From positions 248,001-312,000 of the forward strand of contig NZ_JWLL01000005.1 in NCBI RefSeq assembly GCF_000814025.1: 64,000 nucleotides of DNA. The letters are read 5' to 3'. Below the pieces are notes generated by a model. That model searched no databases, was not told the DNA's origin, and was given only the letters and a program-made list of their open reading frames with translations. Shown here piece after piece: positions 51,928 to 60,372 of this stretch; position 1 is the stretch's first letter; the number at the start of each line of letters is the position of its first letter. Origin of the DNA: Tateyamaria sp. ANG-S1. Lineage in GTDB: Bacteria > Pseudomonadota > Alphaproteobacteria > Rhodobacterales > Rhodobacteraceae. Made by a program: the position numbers and the translations under genes.

Positions 51928-53520
51928 ATGCCCAAAGTACTCATCTCCGATAAACTCTCCGACGCCGCCGTCCAGATCTTCCGCGACCGCGGGATCGAGG
52001 TCGACTTCGAACCCGACCTCGGCAAGGACAAGGACAAACTGGCCGAAGTCATCGGCCAATATGACGGCCTCGCCATCCGCTCCGCGACCAAGGTGACGCC
52101 GACGATCCTGAAAAACGCGACCAACCTCAAAGTCATCGGCCGCGCCGGCATCGGCACCGACAACATCGACAAGGAAGCAGCCAGCAAAAAAGGCGTGATC
52201 GTCATGAACACGCCCTTCGGCAACATGATCACCACGGCTGAACACGCCATCGCCATGATGTTCGCCGTCGCCCGCCAGATCCCCGAAGCCTCGGAATCCA
52301 CCCACGCAGGTAAATGGGAAAAGTCCAAGTTCATGGGCACCGAGCTGACCGGCAAAACCCTCGGCGTCATCGGCGCAGGCAACATCGGCGGCATCGTCTG
52401 CGACCGCGCCCGTGGCCTGAAAATGAAAGTGCTCGCCTATGACCCCTTCCTGGGCGAAGAGAAGGCCGATAAGATGGGCGTCGAAAAGGTTGAACTCGAC
52501 GACCTGATCCAACGCGCCGACTTCATCACCCTGCACGTCCCCAAAACCGAGCAGACGGCCAACATGATCACGGCCGAACGCATCGCCATGATGAAACCCG
52601 GCGTCCGGATCATCAACTGCGCCCGCGGCGGTCTCGTGGACGAGGCGGCCCTCGCCGAAGCGCTCAAATCCGGCCACGTCGCCGGTGCCGCCTTCGACGT
52701 CTTCGCCGAAGAACCCGCCAAGGAAAACGCACTCTTCAACCTGCCAAACGTGGTGGTCACGCCCCACCTCGGGGCCGCCACGACCGAAGCGCAGGAAAAT
52801 GTCGCCCTGCAAGTGGCGGAACAGATGGCCAACTACCTGCTCACGGGCGCCGTCGAAAACGCGCTCAACATGCCCTCCGTCACAGCGGAAGAGGCCAAGG
52901 TCATGGGCCCCTGGGTCAAGCTCGCCGGGCATTTGGGCAGCTTCACAGGCCAGATGACGGACGAACCGATCAAGGCGATCAACATCCTCTATGACGGTGT
53001 CGTTTCCGAAATGAACCTCGACGCGCTCAACTGCGGCGTGGTCGCGGGCATCATGAAACGCGCCAACCCGGACGTGAACATGGTCTCCGCCCCCGTCATC
53101 GCGAAAGAACGCGGCATCCAGATCTCCACCACGAACCAGGACCAGTCCGGCGCGTTCGAGGGGTACATCAAGGTCACCGTCGTCACCGACAAACGCGAAC
53201 GCTCAGTCGCGGGCACCGTCTTCTCCGACGGCAAACCGCGCTTCATCCAGATCAAGGGCATCAACATCGACGCCGAGATCGGGGCCAACATGCTCTACAC
53301 CACGAACGAGGACGTGCCGGGCATCATCGGCCTTCTGGGCAACACGATGGGCAAGAACGGCGTGAACATCGCGAACTTTACGCTCGGCCGGGCCGCTGTC
53401 GGCGGCGAAGCCATCGCGCTGCTCTATGTAGACAACCCGATCCCGGGCGACGTGCTGAACACGCTCGAAGGGACAGGGCAGTTCACACAGGTCAAACCGC
53501 TCGAGTTTGACGTCGCGTGA
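51928..53520 (+). CDS. serA: D-3-phosphoglycerate dehydrogenase
   Basis: First step of serine synthesis. The long form (530 aa) has a 2-hydroxyacid dehydrogenase core (GTDNIDKEAASKKGVIVMNTPFGN, NAD motif GVIGAGNIGGIV, catalytic RGGLVDEAAL and PHLGAATTEAQ), an allosteric substrate-binding domain and a C-terminal ACT domain (DVPGIIGLLGNTMGKNGVNIANFTLGR) likely for serine feedback. I chose the ATG of MPKVLIS. Confidence 0.96.
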   Translation: MPKVLISDKLSDAAVQIFRDRGIEVDFEPDLGKDKDKLAEVIGQYDGLAIRSATKVTPTILKNATNLKVIGRAGIGTDNIDKEAASKKGVIVMNTPFGNMITTAEHAIAMMFAVARQIPEASESTHAGKWEKSKFMGTELTGKTLGVIGAGNIGGIVCDRARGLKMKVLAYDPFLGEEKADKMGVEKVELDDLIQRADFITLHVPKTEQTANMITAERIAMMKPGVRIINCARGGLVDEAALAEALKSGHVAGAAFDVFAEEPAKENALFNLPNVVVTPHLGAATTEAQENVALQVAEQMANYLLTGAVENALNMPSVTAEEAKVMGPWVKLAGHLGSFTGQMTDEPIKAINILYDGVVSEMNLDALNCGVVAGIMKRANPDVNMVSAPVIAKERGIQISTTNQDQSGAFEGYIKVTVVTDKRERSVAGTVFSDGKPRFIQIKGINIDAEIGANMLYTTNEDVPGIIGLLGNTMGKNGVNIANFTLGRAAVGGEAIALLYVDNPIPGDVLNTLEGTGQFTQVKPLEFDVA

Positions 53521-53526
53521 GGACCA

Positions 53527-53551
53527 GGGCGGAGGACACCTCCGCCTTACG
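53527..53551 (+). repeat. CGTARGG hairpin element downstream of serA
   Basis: GGGCGGAGG-ACA-CCTCCGCC followed by TTACG; read on the minus strand it begins CGTAAGGCGGAGG. It may terminate serA transcripts, although no T run follows. Confidence 0.6.
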
Positions 53552-53600
53552 ATTGTCACCGAACTGAACTAAACGCATGGGCGACCGACAAGGACCGCCC

Positions 53601-54329
53601 ATGCCACCGCCCACAGCCTATATCCTGTGCACCAGCCCGCGCAGCGGCAGCACACTCCTCTGCGGGCTCCTGCGCGACAGCGGCGCGGGACATCCCAAAT
53701 CCTACTTCCACCGCCCATCCCTCGCGGACTGGCGCAGCGGGTTGGACCTCGACCCAAACACACCTCGCTCCGACATCTTCGCGGAAGCCACACGGCAAGG
53801 GCGGGCAAACACAGACATCTTCGGCCTACGCTTGCAACGCCACAGCGCACCCTTCTTCTTCGACCAACTCCGCGGCATGCACACCGCAGCGCAAACCGAC
53901 GCGCAAGCCGTCACCGCCCAATTCGGCCCCACCCGCTACCTCTACCTGCACCGGACCGACAAGCTGGCCCAAGCCGTCTCACTGGTGCGCGCCAACCAAA
54001 GCGGCCTTTGGCACCGCAACGCCGACGGGTCGGAACTGGAACGCACTGCCCCACCGCAAACACCCACATATGACCACGACGCCATCGCAACCGAACTTGC
54101 GATGGCCAAAACCTACGACACCGAATGGGAGGCGTGGTTCACGCGCGAGGGCATCACGCCCCTCCGCCTGGACTATGACAGGCTCGCAGCCGACCCACAT
54201 GCAACACTGGCGCGCGTGCTGAGCCACCTCCACCTGCCAGCCGTCACTCTACCAGCCCCCGCCGTCGCCAAACTCGCCGACGACATCAACGCAGACTGGA
54301 TCGCCCGGTTCAAAGCCGACACCAAATGA
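53601..54329 (+). CDS. Stf0-type sulfotransferase family protein (242 aa)
   Basis: P-loop-like start AYILCTSPRSGSTLLCGLLRDSGAGHP, with the 5'-PSB TSPRSGST that binds PAPS sulfate, then SYFHRPSLADWRSGL and LYLHRTDKLAQAVSLVRANQSGLWH (3'-PB motif). It is closest to Stf0, the trehalose 2-sulfotransferase of mycobacteria. No sugar-synthesis or PAPS gene is nearby, so the acceptor is unknown. ATG at 53601 with AAGGA upstream was preferred over 53577. Confidence 0.8.
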   Translation: MPPPTAYILCTSPRSGSTLLCGLLRDSGAGHPKSYFHRPSLADWRSGLDLDPNTPRSDIFAEATRQGRANTDIFGLRLQRHSAPFFFDQLRGMHTAAQTDAQAVTAQFGPTRYLYLHRTDKLAQAVSLVRANQSGLWHRNADGSELERTAPPQTPTYDHDAIATELAMAKTYDTEWEAWFTREGITPLRLDYDRLAADPHATLARVLSHLHLPAVTLPAPAVAKLADDINADWIARFKADTK

Positions 54330-54388
54330 CAGCAAGGCACGGGAACCCTCCGCCTTGCACCGCACGCCAATGACGGTACGGTACGCCA

Positions 54389-55015
54389 ATGCCCGGCTTC
54401 GACACCCTCCTCGCTTTCCTCATCGCCACCGCGATCTTCGCCTACATCCCCGGCCCCGCGATGCTCTACGCGACGGCGCAAACGCTCGCCCGTGGCGCAC
54501 GCGCCGGACTCATGGCCGCGCTCGGCATCCATATCGGCGGCTATGTCCACGTGCTGGCCGCCGCCTTCGGCCTCGCCATCCTCTTTGAACTCGTACCGCC
54601 CCTCTACCTCGCGCTGAAACTGATCGGCGCTGCCTACCTCATCTGGCTGGGGATCCAGATGATCCGCACACGCAACGCCCGTGTGAACGCCACACCCCAA
54701 GGCAGCCGTGACCCGATCCGCGCCTTCCGGCAAAGCATGACGGTCGAAATCCTGAACCCAAAGACAGCACTTTTCTTCGTGGCTTTCCTGCCGCAATTCT
54801 CCGACCCAAGCGCCGCTCTGCCGATCTGGGCGCAACTCCTGATCCTCGGCACCGTGGTCAACATCATGTTCTCCAGCGCCGACCTCGTCTGCGTTGCGCT
54901 GGCCTCCCGCATGTCACGTCTGCTCGCACGTTCGGGCCAGGCCACGGCAAAGGCCAAAGCGTTCGGCGGCTCCATCCTCGTCGGCCTCGGCCTGACCGTC
55001 GCCCTCGACCGATAG
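54389..55015 (+). CDS. LysE family translocator (208 aa)
   Basis: RhtB/LysE-like exporter with about six helices: LLAFLIATAIFAYIPGPAMLYATAQTLARGARAGLMAALGIHIGGYVHVLAAAFGL contains the conserved P-G-P and A-x-G-x-x-x-G segments. It probably exports amino acids or related solutes. The start ATG comes after GGTACGCCA without a strong RBS. Confidence 0.87.
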   Translation: MPGFDTLLAFLIATAIFAYIPGPAMLYATAQTLARGARAGLMAALGIHIGGYVHVLAAAFGLAILFELVPPLYLALKLIGAAYLIWLGIQMIRTRNARVNATPQGSRDPIRAFRQSMTVEILNPKTALFFVAFLPQFSDPSAALPIWAQLLILGTVVNIMFSSADLVCVALASRMSRLLARSGQATAKAKAFGGSILVGLGLTVALDR

Positions 55016-55030
55016 ATCCAGCGCCCCGGC

Positions 55031-55056
55031 CGTAGGGTGCGCATTCACTGCGCACC
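55031..55056 (+). repeat. CGTARGG hairpin element downstream of LysE gene
   Basis: CGTAGGGTGCGCATTCACTG followed by CGCACC: stem GGTGCGC-GCGCACC-like. It is a shared type with 49572, 53527 and 55886. Confidence 0.6.
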
Positions 55057-55135
55057 ATCACCTCGCATCCCCTCGACCACCAAAACATTGCGCGCTAAGG
55101 CAAAAGACGCCCTCCGCCCCGCCCGAAAGACCCCC

Positions 55136-55864
55136 ATGACAGACCCCATCTACGCCATCGGCGACATCCACGGCCAAATGGCCGAGCTGGACCGCGTGCT
55201 ATCCCTGATCGAAACAGACGGCGGCCCCGACGCCCAAATCGTCTTCCTTGGCGACTACACCGACCGCGGCCCCGACAGCCGCGCTGTCCTCGACACCCTG
55301 ATCGCCGGGCGCGACGCAGGCCGCAACTGGACGTTCCTCAAGGGCAACCACGACCGCATGTTCGCATGGTTCATGGCCGAACCGCTCCGCCATGATCCCC
55401 ACCTGATGGTCGAGCTTTATTGGCTCCACGACCGCCTCGGCGGCGCCACGACACTCGCTTCCTACGGCGTGAACGCAAGCGGCCAGCGCCGGGAAAAGGA
55501 CGTGCAGTCAGACGCCCGCGCCGCCGTGCCTGCATCACACCTGACCTTCCTCCAGAACCTGAGACTGATGCACGTCACCGGCGACCTCATGTTCGTCCAC
55601 GCAGGTATCCGCCCCGGCGTCCCCATCAAGGAGCAGACGGAAGAAGACCTGCTCTGGATCCGGCAAGAGTTTCACCGCTCCGACGCAACACACCCCAAAC
55701 TGATCGTCCACGGCCACACCCCGGTCAAGGTGCCGACGCATTACGGCAACCGCATCAACCTCGACACCGGCGCAGGCTACGGCAAGCCCCTCACCGCCGC
55801 CGTGTTCGAAGATGGCAAAGTCTGGACCCTGACCGACGCAGGCCGTGTACCGCTCGCACCGTAA
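55136..55864 (+). CDS. Serine/threonine-type metallophosphatase (242 aa)
   Basis: Calcineurin-like motifs are present: YAIGDIHGQMAELDRVL, VFLGDYTDRGPDS, LKGNHDRMF, and later LIVHGHTPV and GAGYGKPL. All metal ligands are conserved. The length is that of bacterial PP1-like or diadenosine tetraphosphatase (ApaH-like) enzymes; the target is unknown. I chose the ATG of MTDPIYAIG, since the longer frame has no family match. Confidence 0.85.
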   Translation: MTDPIYAIGDIHGQMAELDRVLSLIETDGGPDAQIVFLGDYTDRGPDSRAVLDTLIAGRDAGRNWTFLKGNHDRMFAWFMAEPLRHDPHLMVELYWLHDRLGGATTLASYGVNASGQRREKDVQSDARAAVPASHLTFLQNLRLMHVTGDLMFVHAGIRPGVPIKEQTEEDLLWIRQEFHRSDATHPKLIVHGHTPVKVPTHYGNRINLDTGAGYGKPLTAAVFEDGKVWTLTDAGRVPLAP

Positions 55865-55885
55865 ACCAAACGCGCAAATCGGGGC

Positions 55886-55908
55886 CGTAGGGCGGGGTTC
55901 CACCCCAC
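55886..55908 (+). repeat. CGTARGG hairpin element downstream of the phosphatase
   Basis: CGTAGGGCGGGGTTCCACCCC: stem GGTGG/GGGG-TTC-CACC-like region, sharing the CGTAGGG start of other copies. Confidence 0.55.
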
Positions 55909-55971
55909 CAAACCCGCGACATATCACCGCAAATTAACCTTTAGAATCAGCGCATAACCCACATCCGACCA

Positions 55972-56091
55972 AAAACACGCAGTTTCACCCCAAAACTTCG
56001 CAGTTTTCCAAAACCACTCTGAATCCACCCAGATTCAGCCGCGCCAAAACACGCAGTTTGAGCCCCAAAATGTGCAGTTTCGCGAAACTGC
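55972..56091. repeat. GCAGTTT repeat cluster with palindromes
   Basis: A unit of about 37 bases (AAACACGCAGTTTSASCCCC then a second GCAGTTT) occurs at 55972-56008 and 56046-56082. Between them is CTGAATC-CACCCA-GATTCAG (56019-56038). At the right end is the perfect 18-base palindrome GCAGTTTCGCGAAACTGC (56074-56091). It lies in the 285-base gap between convergent genes, which holds no gene. Confidence 0.8.
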
Positions 56092-56149
56092 CGACCCGCT
56101 CAGCCCCGCAATTCCCACACAAACCGCCGGTTAACACACCGCACGCTGC

Positions 56150-57190
56150 TCAGGTCCAATCCAGCACAACCTTGCCCGACGACCCCGCCTTCATCGCCGC
56201 AAACCCGGCCTCGAACTCCTCCGCCCGGAACCGATGCGTGATCACCTTCGACACGTCCAAACCGTTCTCCAGCATCGCGATCATCTTGTACCAGGTCTCG
56301 AAAATCTCGCGCCCATAGACCCCCTTGATCGTGATCGCCTTGAACACGATCCGGCTCCAATCCACGGGGCTCTTACCCGGCGGAATCCCCAGCATCGCAA
56401 TGCGCCCACCCATCGTCATCGCCTTGACCATCTGGTCCAGCGCTTGCTGATTACCCGACATCTCAAGGCCGACATCAAAGCCCTGGGCCATCCCCAATTC
56501 TCCAATGATCTCAGACAGTTCCCGCTCCGCCACGTTCACCGTCACCACGTCAGCAACCCGCTCAGCCAGCGCCAGCCGGTCCGGGTTCACATCCGTGATC
56601 ACCACATGCCGCGCCCCCACATGGCGCGCCACAGCCGCTGCCATAATCCCGATGGGCCCAGCGCCAGTGACCAGCACATCCTCCCCGATCAGATCAAAGG
56701 ACAGCGCCGTATGAACCGCATTGCCAAGCGGATCCAAAATGGCCCCCACATCATCCGAAATCCCATCCGGCAGCGGCACGACATTGAACGCAGGCAGGCG
56801 CAGATACTCGGCAAAGGCCCCCTGCTCGTTCACCCCGATCCCCCGCGTCGCCGGGTCCAGATGAAACTTCCCCGCCCTGCTCTGGCGCGAGGTTTTACCG
56901 ATCAAATGCCCCTCGCCCGAGCACCGTTGACCCAAAGCCAAGTCATTGACGTTACGCCCTAAATCCACAATCTCACCGGCAAACTCATGCCCCGTGATCA
57001 GAGGCGTCGGCACGGTGGCAGAGGCCCATTCATCCCAATTCCAGATGTGAATATCGGTCCCGCAAATCCCGGTCTTCTTCACCCGAATCAGTACGTCATC
57101 CGGCCCAATCTCCGGCACCGGTGCCTCAACCCACCAAAGCCCCTCGCGCGGATGCGTCTTTTCCAATGCCATCATGGTGTTACGCATCAA
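56150..57190 (-). CDS. tdh: L-threonine 3-dehydrogenase
   Basis: Zinc alcohol dehydrogenase family, 346 aa; oxidises threonine to 2-amino-3-oxobutyrate with NAD. Features are [19 protein letters not shown] with a catalytic Zn Cys, [13 protein letters not shown], the NAD motif [20 protein letters not shown] and the C-terminal [12 protein letters not shown]. Start ATG overlaps the kbl stop by 4 bases. With kbl it makes glycine and acetyl-CoA from threonine. Confidence 0.95.
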   Translation of the reverse strand: MMRNTMMALEKTHPREGLWWVEAPVPEIGPDDVLIRVKKTGICGTDIHIWNWDEWASATVPTPLITGHEFAGEIVDLGRNVNDLALGQRCSGEGHLIGKTSRQSRAGKFHLDPATRGIGVNEQGAFAEYLRLPAFNVVPLPDGISDDVGAILDPLGNAVHTALSFDLIGEDVLVTGAGPIGIMAAAVARHVGARHVVITDVNPDRLALAERVADVVTVNVAERELSEIIGELGMAQGFDVGLEMSGNQQALDQMVKAMTMGGRIAMLGIPPGKSPVDWSRIVFKAITIKGVYGREIFETWYKMIAMLENGLDVSKVITHRFRAEEFEAGFAAMKAGSSGKVVLDWT

Positions 57191-58371
57191 ATCACCCCCA
57201 CCGCTTTGCCAGCAGTTTCAAAGGCTTGCAGCCCGCGATCCAGATCATCCCGCGTCAGCGCCGCATTCATCTGCGTCCTGATCCGCGCCTGCCCGCGCGG
57301 CACAACCGGAAAGAAAAAGCCCGAAACATAGACCCCTTCATCAAACAACCGCGCCGCCATATCCTGCGCCAACTGCGCCTCACCCAGCATCACGGGAATG
57401 ATCGGATGCTCACCAGGCAGGAGCTCAAAACCCAGCGTTTCCAAACCCTTACGCCAGTACGCCGCATTGTCGAACAACTGCGCCCGCAATGCATCGCCCT
57501 CTTCCACCAACCGGATCGCCTCGATCCCCGCGGCCACAATCGCTGGCGGCAGCGAGTTCGAAAACAGGTACGGCCGCGCCCTTTGGCGCAGCAGATCAAT
57601 CACCGGCTGCGGCCCCGCGATGTACCCTCCAATCGACCCGCCCAGCGCCTTACCGAGCGTGCCGGTCAGCACATCAACATCCACACCAAAATGCGCTGGC
57701 GTCCCTGCCCCCTTCGGGCCCATGAACCCGGTGGCATGGCAATCGTCCACCATCACAAGCGCGCCGAAATTCCGTGCAAGTTCAATAATTTCCGGCAATT
57801 TCGCCAGATAACCATCCATGGAAAACACGCCATCGGTCGCAATCATGATATGCCGCGCACCATCCGCCTTGGCCGCACGCAACTGCTTTTCCAGAGAGTC
57901 CATATCGCTGTTAGCATAGCGATAGCGCTTCGCCTTGCAGAGCCGAATGCCGTCAATGATCGACGCATGGTTCAGCGCGTCCGAAATGATGGCGTCCTCA
58001 GGTCCCAAAAGCGGCTCAAACAGCCCGCCATTGGCATCGAAACAGGCGGCAAACAGGATCGCATCATCCTTGCCCAGAAAGCGCGCCAGGCGCTGCTCCA
58101 ACTCGCGATGCAAGTCCTGCGTGCCGCAGATGAACCGGACGGAGGCCATGCCGAACCCCTTGTCATCCATAGCATTTTTCGCCGCGGCAATCAGGTCGGG
58201 ATGGTCAGCGAGACCTAGGTAATTGTTGGCGCACAGGTTCAGAACCTCGCGCCCGCCCACGTCGATGCGCCCGCTTTGGGGCGAGGTGATCTCGCGCTCG
58301 CGCTTGAACATCCCGTCCGCCTCAATCTGGGCCAGGGTGTCGGTCACATGGGTCAGAAAGGCTTGGGTCAT
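57187..58371 (-). CDS. kbl: 2-amino-3-ketobutyrate CoA ligase (glycine C-acetyltransferase)
   Basis: PLP alpha-oxoamine synthase, 394 aa. The motif [22 protein letters not shown] holds the PLP lysine; [10 protein letters not shown] and [10 protein letters not shown] are conserved. It cleaves 2-amino-3-ketobutyrate with CoA to glycine and acetyl-CoA. It leads the kbl-tdh operon, directly downstream of the XRE/cupin gene. ALA synthase is a relative, but the neighbour tdh decides. Confidence 0.95.
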   Translation of the reverse strand: MTQAFLTHVTDTLAQIEADGMFKREREITSPQSGRIDVGGREVLNLCANNYLGLADHPDLIAAAKNAMDDKGFGMASVRFICGTQDLHRELEQRLARFLGKDDAILFAACFDANGGLFEPLLGPEDAIISDALNHASIIDGIRLCKAKRYRYANSDMDSLEKQLRAAKADGARHIMIATDGVFSMDGYLAKLPEIIELARNFGALVMVDDCHATGFMGPKGAGTPAHFGVDVDVLTGTLGKALGGSIGGYIAGPQPVIDLLRQRARPYLFSNSLPPAIVAAGIEAIRLVEEGDALRAQLFDNAAYWRKGLETLGFELLPGEHPIIPVMLGEAQLAQDMAARLFDEGVYVSGFFFPVVPRGQARIRTQMNAALTRDDLDRGLQAFETAGKAVGVI

Positions 58372-58422
58372 AGATGTGCTCCTTTCCGAGCATATCTAAC
58401 ATCCCGGACGCGATTCCGGTAG

Positions 58423-58466
58423 AGCGGATTTCATAATTACGGACAAAAATCCGTTATAGCGGATTT
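58423..58466. promoter_or_regulatory. AGCGGATTT direct repeats upstream of kbl
   Basis: AGCGGATTT occurs at 58423-58431 and 58458-58466 (35 bases apart), with TCCGTAATT- and TCCGTTATA-like partners between them. Candidate operator of the upstream XRE/cupin regulator controlling kbl-tdh. Confidence 0.5.
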
Positions 58467-58470
58467 ATGC

Positions 58471-59031
58471 TCAGGCGTTCTGCACCACCAGAAAGGCGCG
58501 CGCGGGCCGATCCGCCTCGATCCGGTGCGGCACATCAGCGGCATAACGGGCCGTGTCGCCCTGCCCAACTTTTTCAACAGCACCGCCGCTCGTCACCTTC
58601 AACTTGCCGTCAATCACGGTCAGATGTTCGCGGGCACCGCGGGCGTGAGGTTGGCTGTCCAGCACGCCGCCTTCGACGAACCGCAGCTCATAGACCTCAT
58701 GCTGCCCCGCCTCTTCCGGCGGGCTTAGGATGCGGATGGTACAGCCTGCACCGCGATTTTCGATGCTGGGCACATCGCCCGCGCGCAGCACCTCGATCCG
58801 CTCCGCCGTGCCCTCGTCCAAGAGCCCCGCAAAATCCACCTGCAAGGCCCGCGTCAGGTTCCAGAGCGTCGCGATGGTGGGCGAAGACTCTCCCCGCTCG
58901 ATCTGGCTGACCATGGACCGGGACACGCCCGACAGTTTTGCCACCGCATCGAGACTTAAGCCCTGCGCCCGCCGCGCATCCTTCAGCCGTGTGGGCAGAA
59001 GGGACAATATAGCGTCTGTATTCTCCGTCAT
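58471..59031 (-). CDS. XRE family regulator with cupin domain (186 aa)
   Basis: The N-terminal helix-turn-helix is GLSLDAVAKLSGVSRSMVSQIERGESSPTIATLWNLTRAL, followed by a cupin_2 domain (VLDSQPHARGAREHLTVIDGKLKVTSGGAVEKVGQGDTARYAADVPHRIEA). Such proteins bind small acids or amino acids. It is upstream of kbl-tdh on the same strand, with repeats in the gap; a role in threonine/glycine control is inferred. I chose the ATG of MTENTD. Confidence 0.85.
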   Translation of the reverse strand: MTENTDAILSLLPTRLKDARRAQGLSLDAVAKLSGVSRSMVSQIERGESSPTIATLWNLTRALQVDFAGLLDEGTAERIEVLRAGDVPSIENRGAGCTIRILSPPEEAGQHEVYELRFVEGGVLDSQPHARGAREHLTVIDGKLKVTSGGAVEKVGQGDTARYAADVPHRIEADRPARAFLVVQNA

Positions 59032-59128
59032 GACGGAGTGATGCCAATGCCGTTGCGTCCAAGTCAAGTCCGGGGGCTGACATGGGCCGGGCGCAGGGTC
59101 ATATCAAGTGACAAAAGGGAGGATCACC

Positions 59129-60310
59129 ATGACCCAAGACATCGTCATTCTGGACGGCGCACGCACCGCCATCGGCACCTTTGGCGGATCGCTCGCAGGC
59201 ACCACACCCATCGACCTCGGCACCGTCGCGGCCAAGGCGGCACTTGAGCGGTCAGGTGTCGAGGGCGGGCAGATCGGCCATGTTGCCTTTGGCCATGTCA
59301 TCAACACCGAACCGCGCGACATGTATCTGTCCCGCGTGGCCGCCATGCAGGCGGGCGTGCCCGACACGACGCCCGCGATGAACGTGAACCGGCTGTGTGG
59401 GTCGGGTGTGCAGGCGATTGTGAGTGTGATTCAGTCTCTAATGTTGGGCGATTCCGAGTTTGGTCTGGCTGGCGGGTCCGAGAATATGTCCCGCTCACCC
59501 TTTATCATTCCCAGCCAGCGCTGGGGCACCAAGATGGGTGATGTCAAAACGCTCGACATGATGCTGGGCGCACTCAACTGCCCCTTTGGCACCGGCCATA
59601 TGGGTGTGACGGCAGAGAAGGTCGCCGCAGAACATCAGATCACCCGCGAGGCGCAGGATGCCTTTGCCATGCAAAGCCAAGAGCGTGCCGCTGCCGCGAT
59701 TGCAGACGGGCGCTTTGCCAGCCAGATCGCGCCAGTCGAGGTTAAGGTGAAGCGGGACACTGTTGCCTTTGAGGTTGATGAGCACCCGAAGGCAACGAGC
59801 ATGGAAGCTTTGGGCGGTTTGCGCCCCGTGTTCCAAAAGGATGGCTCTGTCACGGCTGGCAACGCATCGGGCATCAATGATGGCGCCGCGGCTGTTGTTT
59901 TGGCGACCGCAGATGCCGCCGAGAAAGCGGGGCTGAAACCGAAAGCGCGCGTTTTGGGCTATGCGCATGCGGGCGTACGCCCCGAGGTGATGGGTATCGG
60001 TCCGATCCCGGCGGTGCGCAACCTACTCGACCGGACAGGGCTATCTGCAGGAGACTTCGACGTAATCGAATCGAACGAGGCCTTTGCCGCACAGGCCCTT
60101 GCTGTGTCGAATGATCTGGGTCTGGACCCCACCCGCGTGAACCCCAACGGCGGTGCAATTGCCCTGGGGCACCCGGTTGGGGCGACCGGGGCCATCATTA
60201 CCGTGAAGGCGCTGTATGAGTTGGAGCGGATCGGGGGATCGAAAGCGCTGATCACCATGTGTATCGGTGGTGGTCAGGGGATCGCCTTGGCGATTGAACG
60301 CATCGCTTGA
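59129..60310 (+). CDS. Acetyl-CoA acetyltransferase / beta-ketothiolase (393 aa)
   Basis: Thiolase with the acyl-Cys in NRLCGSGVQAIVSV, the active His in NPNGGAIALGHPVGATGA and the deprotonating Cys in MCIGGGQG. It condenses or cleaves acyl-CoA for PHB or fatty-acid/ketone metabolism (PhaA/BktB group). ATG chosen by GGGAGGATC upstream. A terminator follows. A PHB operon is not seen here. Confidence 0.92.
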   Translation: MTQDIVILDGARTAIGTFGGSLAGTTPIDLGTVAAKAALERSGVEGGQIGHVAFGHVINTEPRDMYLSRVAAMQAGVPDTTPAMNVNRLCGSGVQAIVSVIQSLMLGDSEFGLAGGSENMSRSPFIIPSQRWGTKMGDVKTLDMMLGALNCPFGTGHMGVTAEKVAAEHQITREAQDAFAMQSQERAAAAIADGRFASQIAPVEVKVKRDTVAFEVDEHPKATSMEALGGLRPVFQKDGSVTAGNASGINDGAAAVVLATADAAEKAGLKPKARVLGYAHAGVRPEVMGIGPIPAVRNLLDRTGLSAGDFDVIESNEAFAAQALAVSNDLGLDPTRVNPNGGAIALGHPVGATGAIITVKALYELERIGGSKALITMCIGGGQGIALAIERIA

Positions 60311-60323
60311 GGTCAGCGTCGGA

Positions 60324-60357
60324 CTGGGGCTCTGCCCCAGACCCCGGGATTTTTTTT
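60324..60357 (+). terminator. Rho-independent terminator of the thiolase gene
   Basis: CTGGGGC-TCT-GCCCCAG followed by ACCCCGGGA and a run of eight T. The GC arms resemble the widespread GGGGCTCTGCCCC element of this family. Confidence 0.85.
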
Positions 60358-60372
60358 AAACAGGGAAGGGGC

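Noticed and set aside
51835-52932. Minus-strand frame of 365 codons antisense to serA
   Set aside because: Low-complexity Gly/Asp/Phe-rich product, no motifs; serA on the plus strand is certain.
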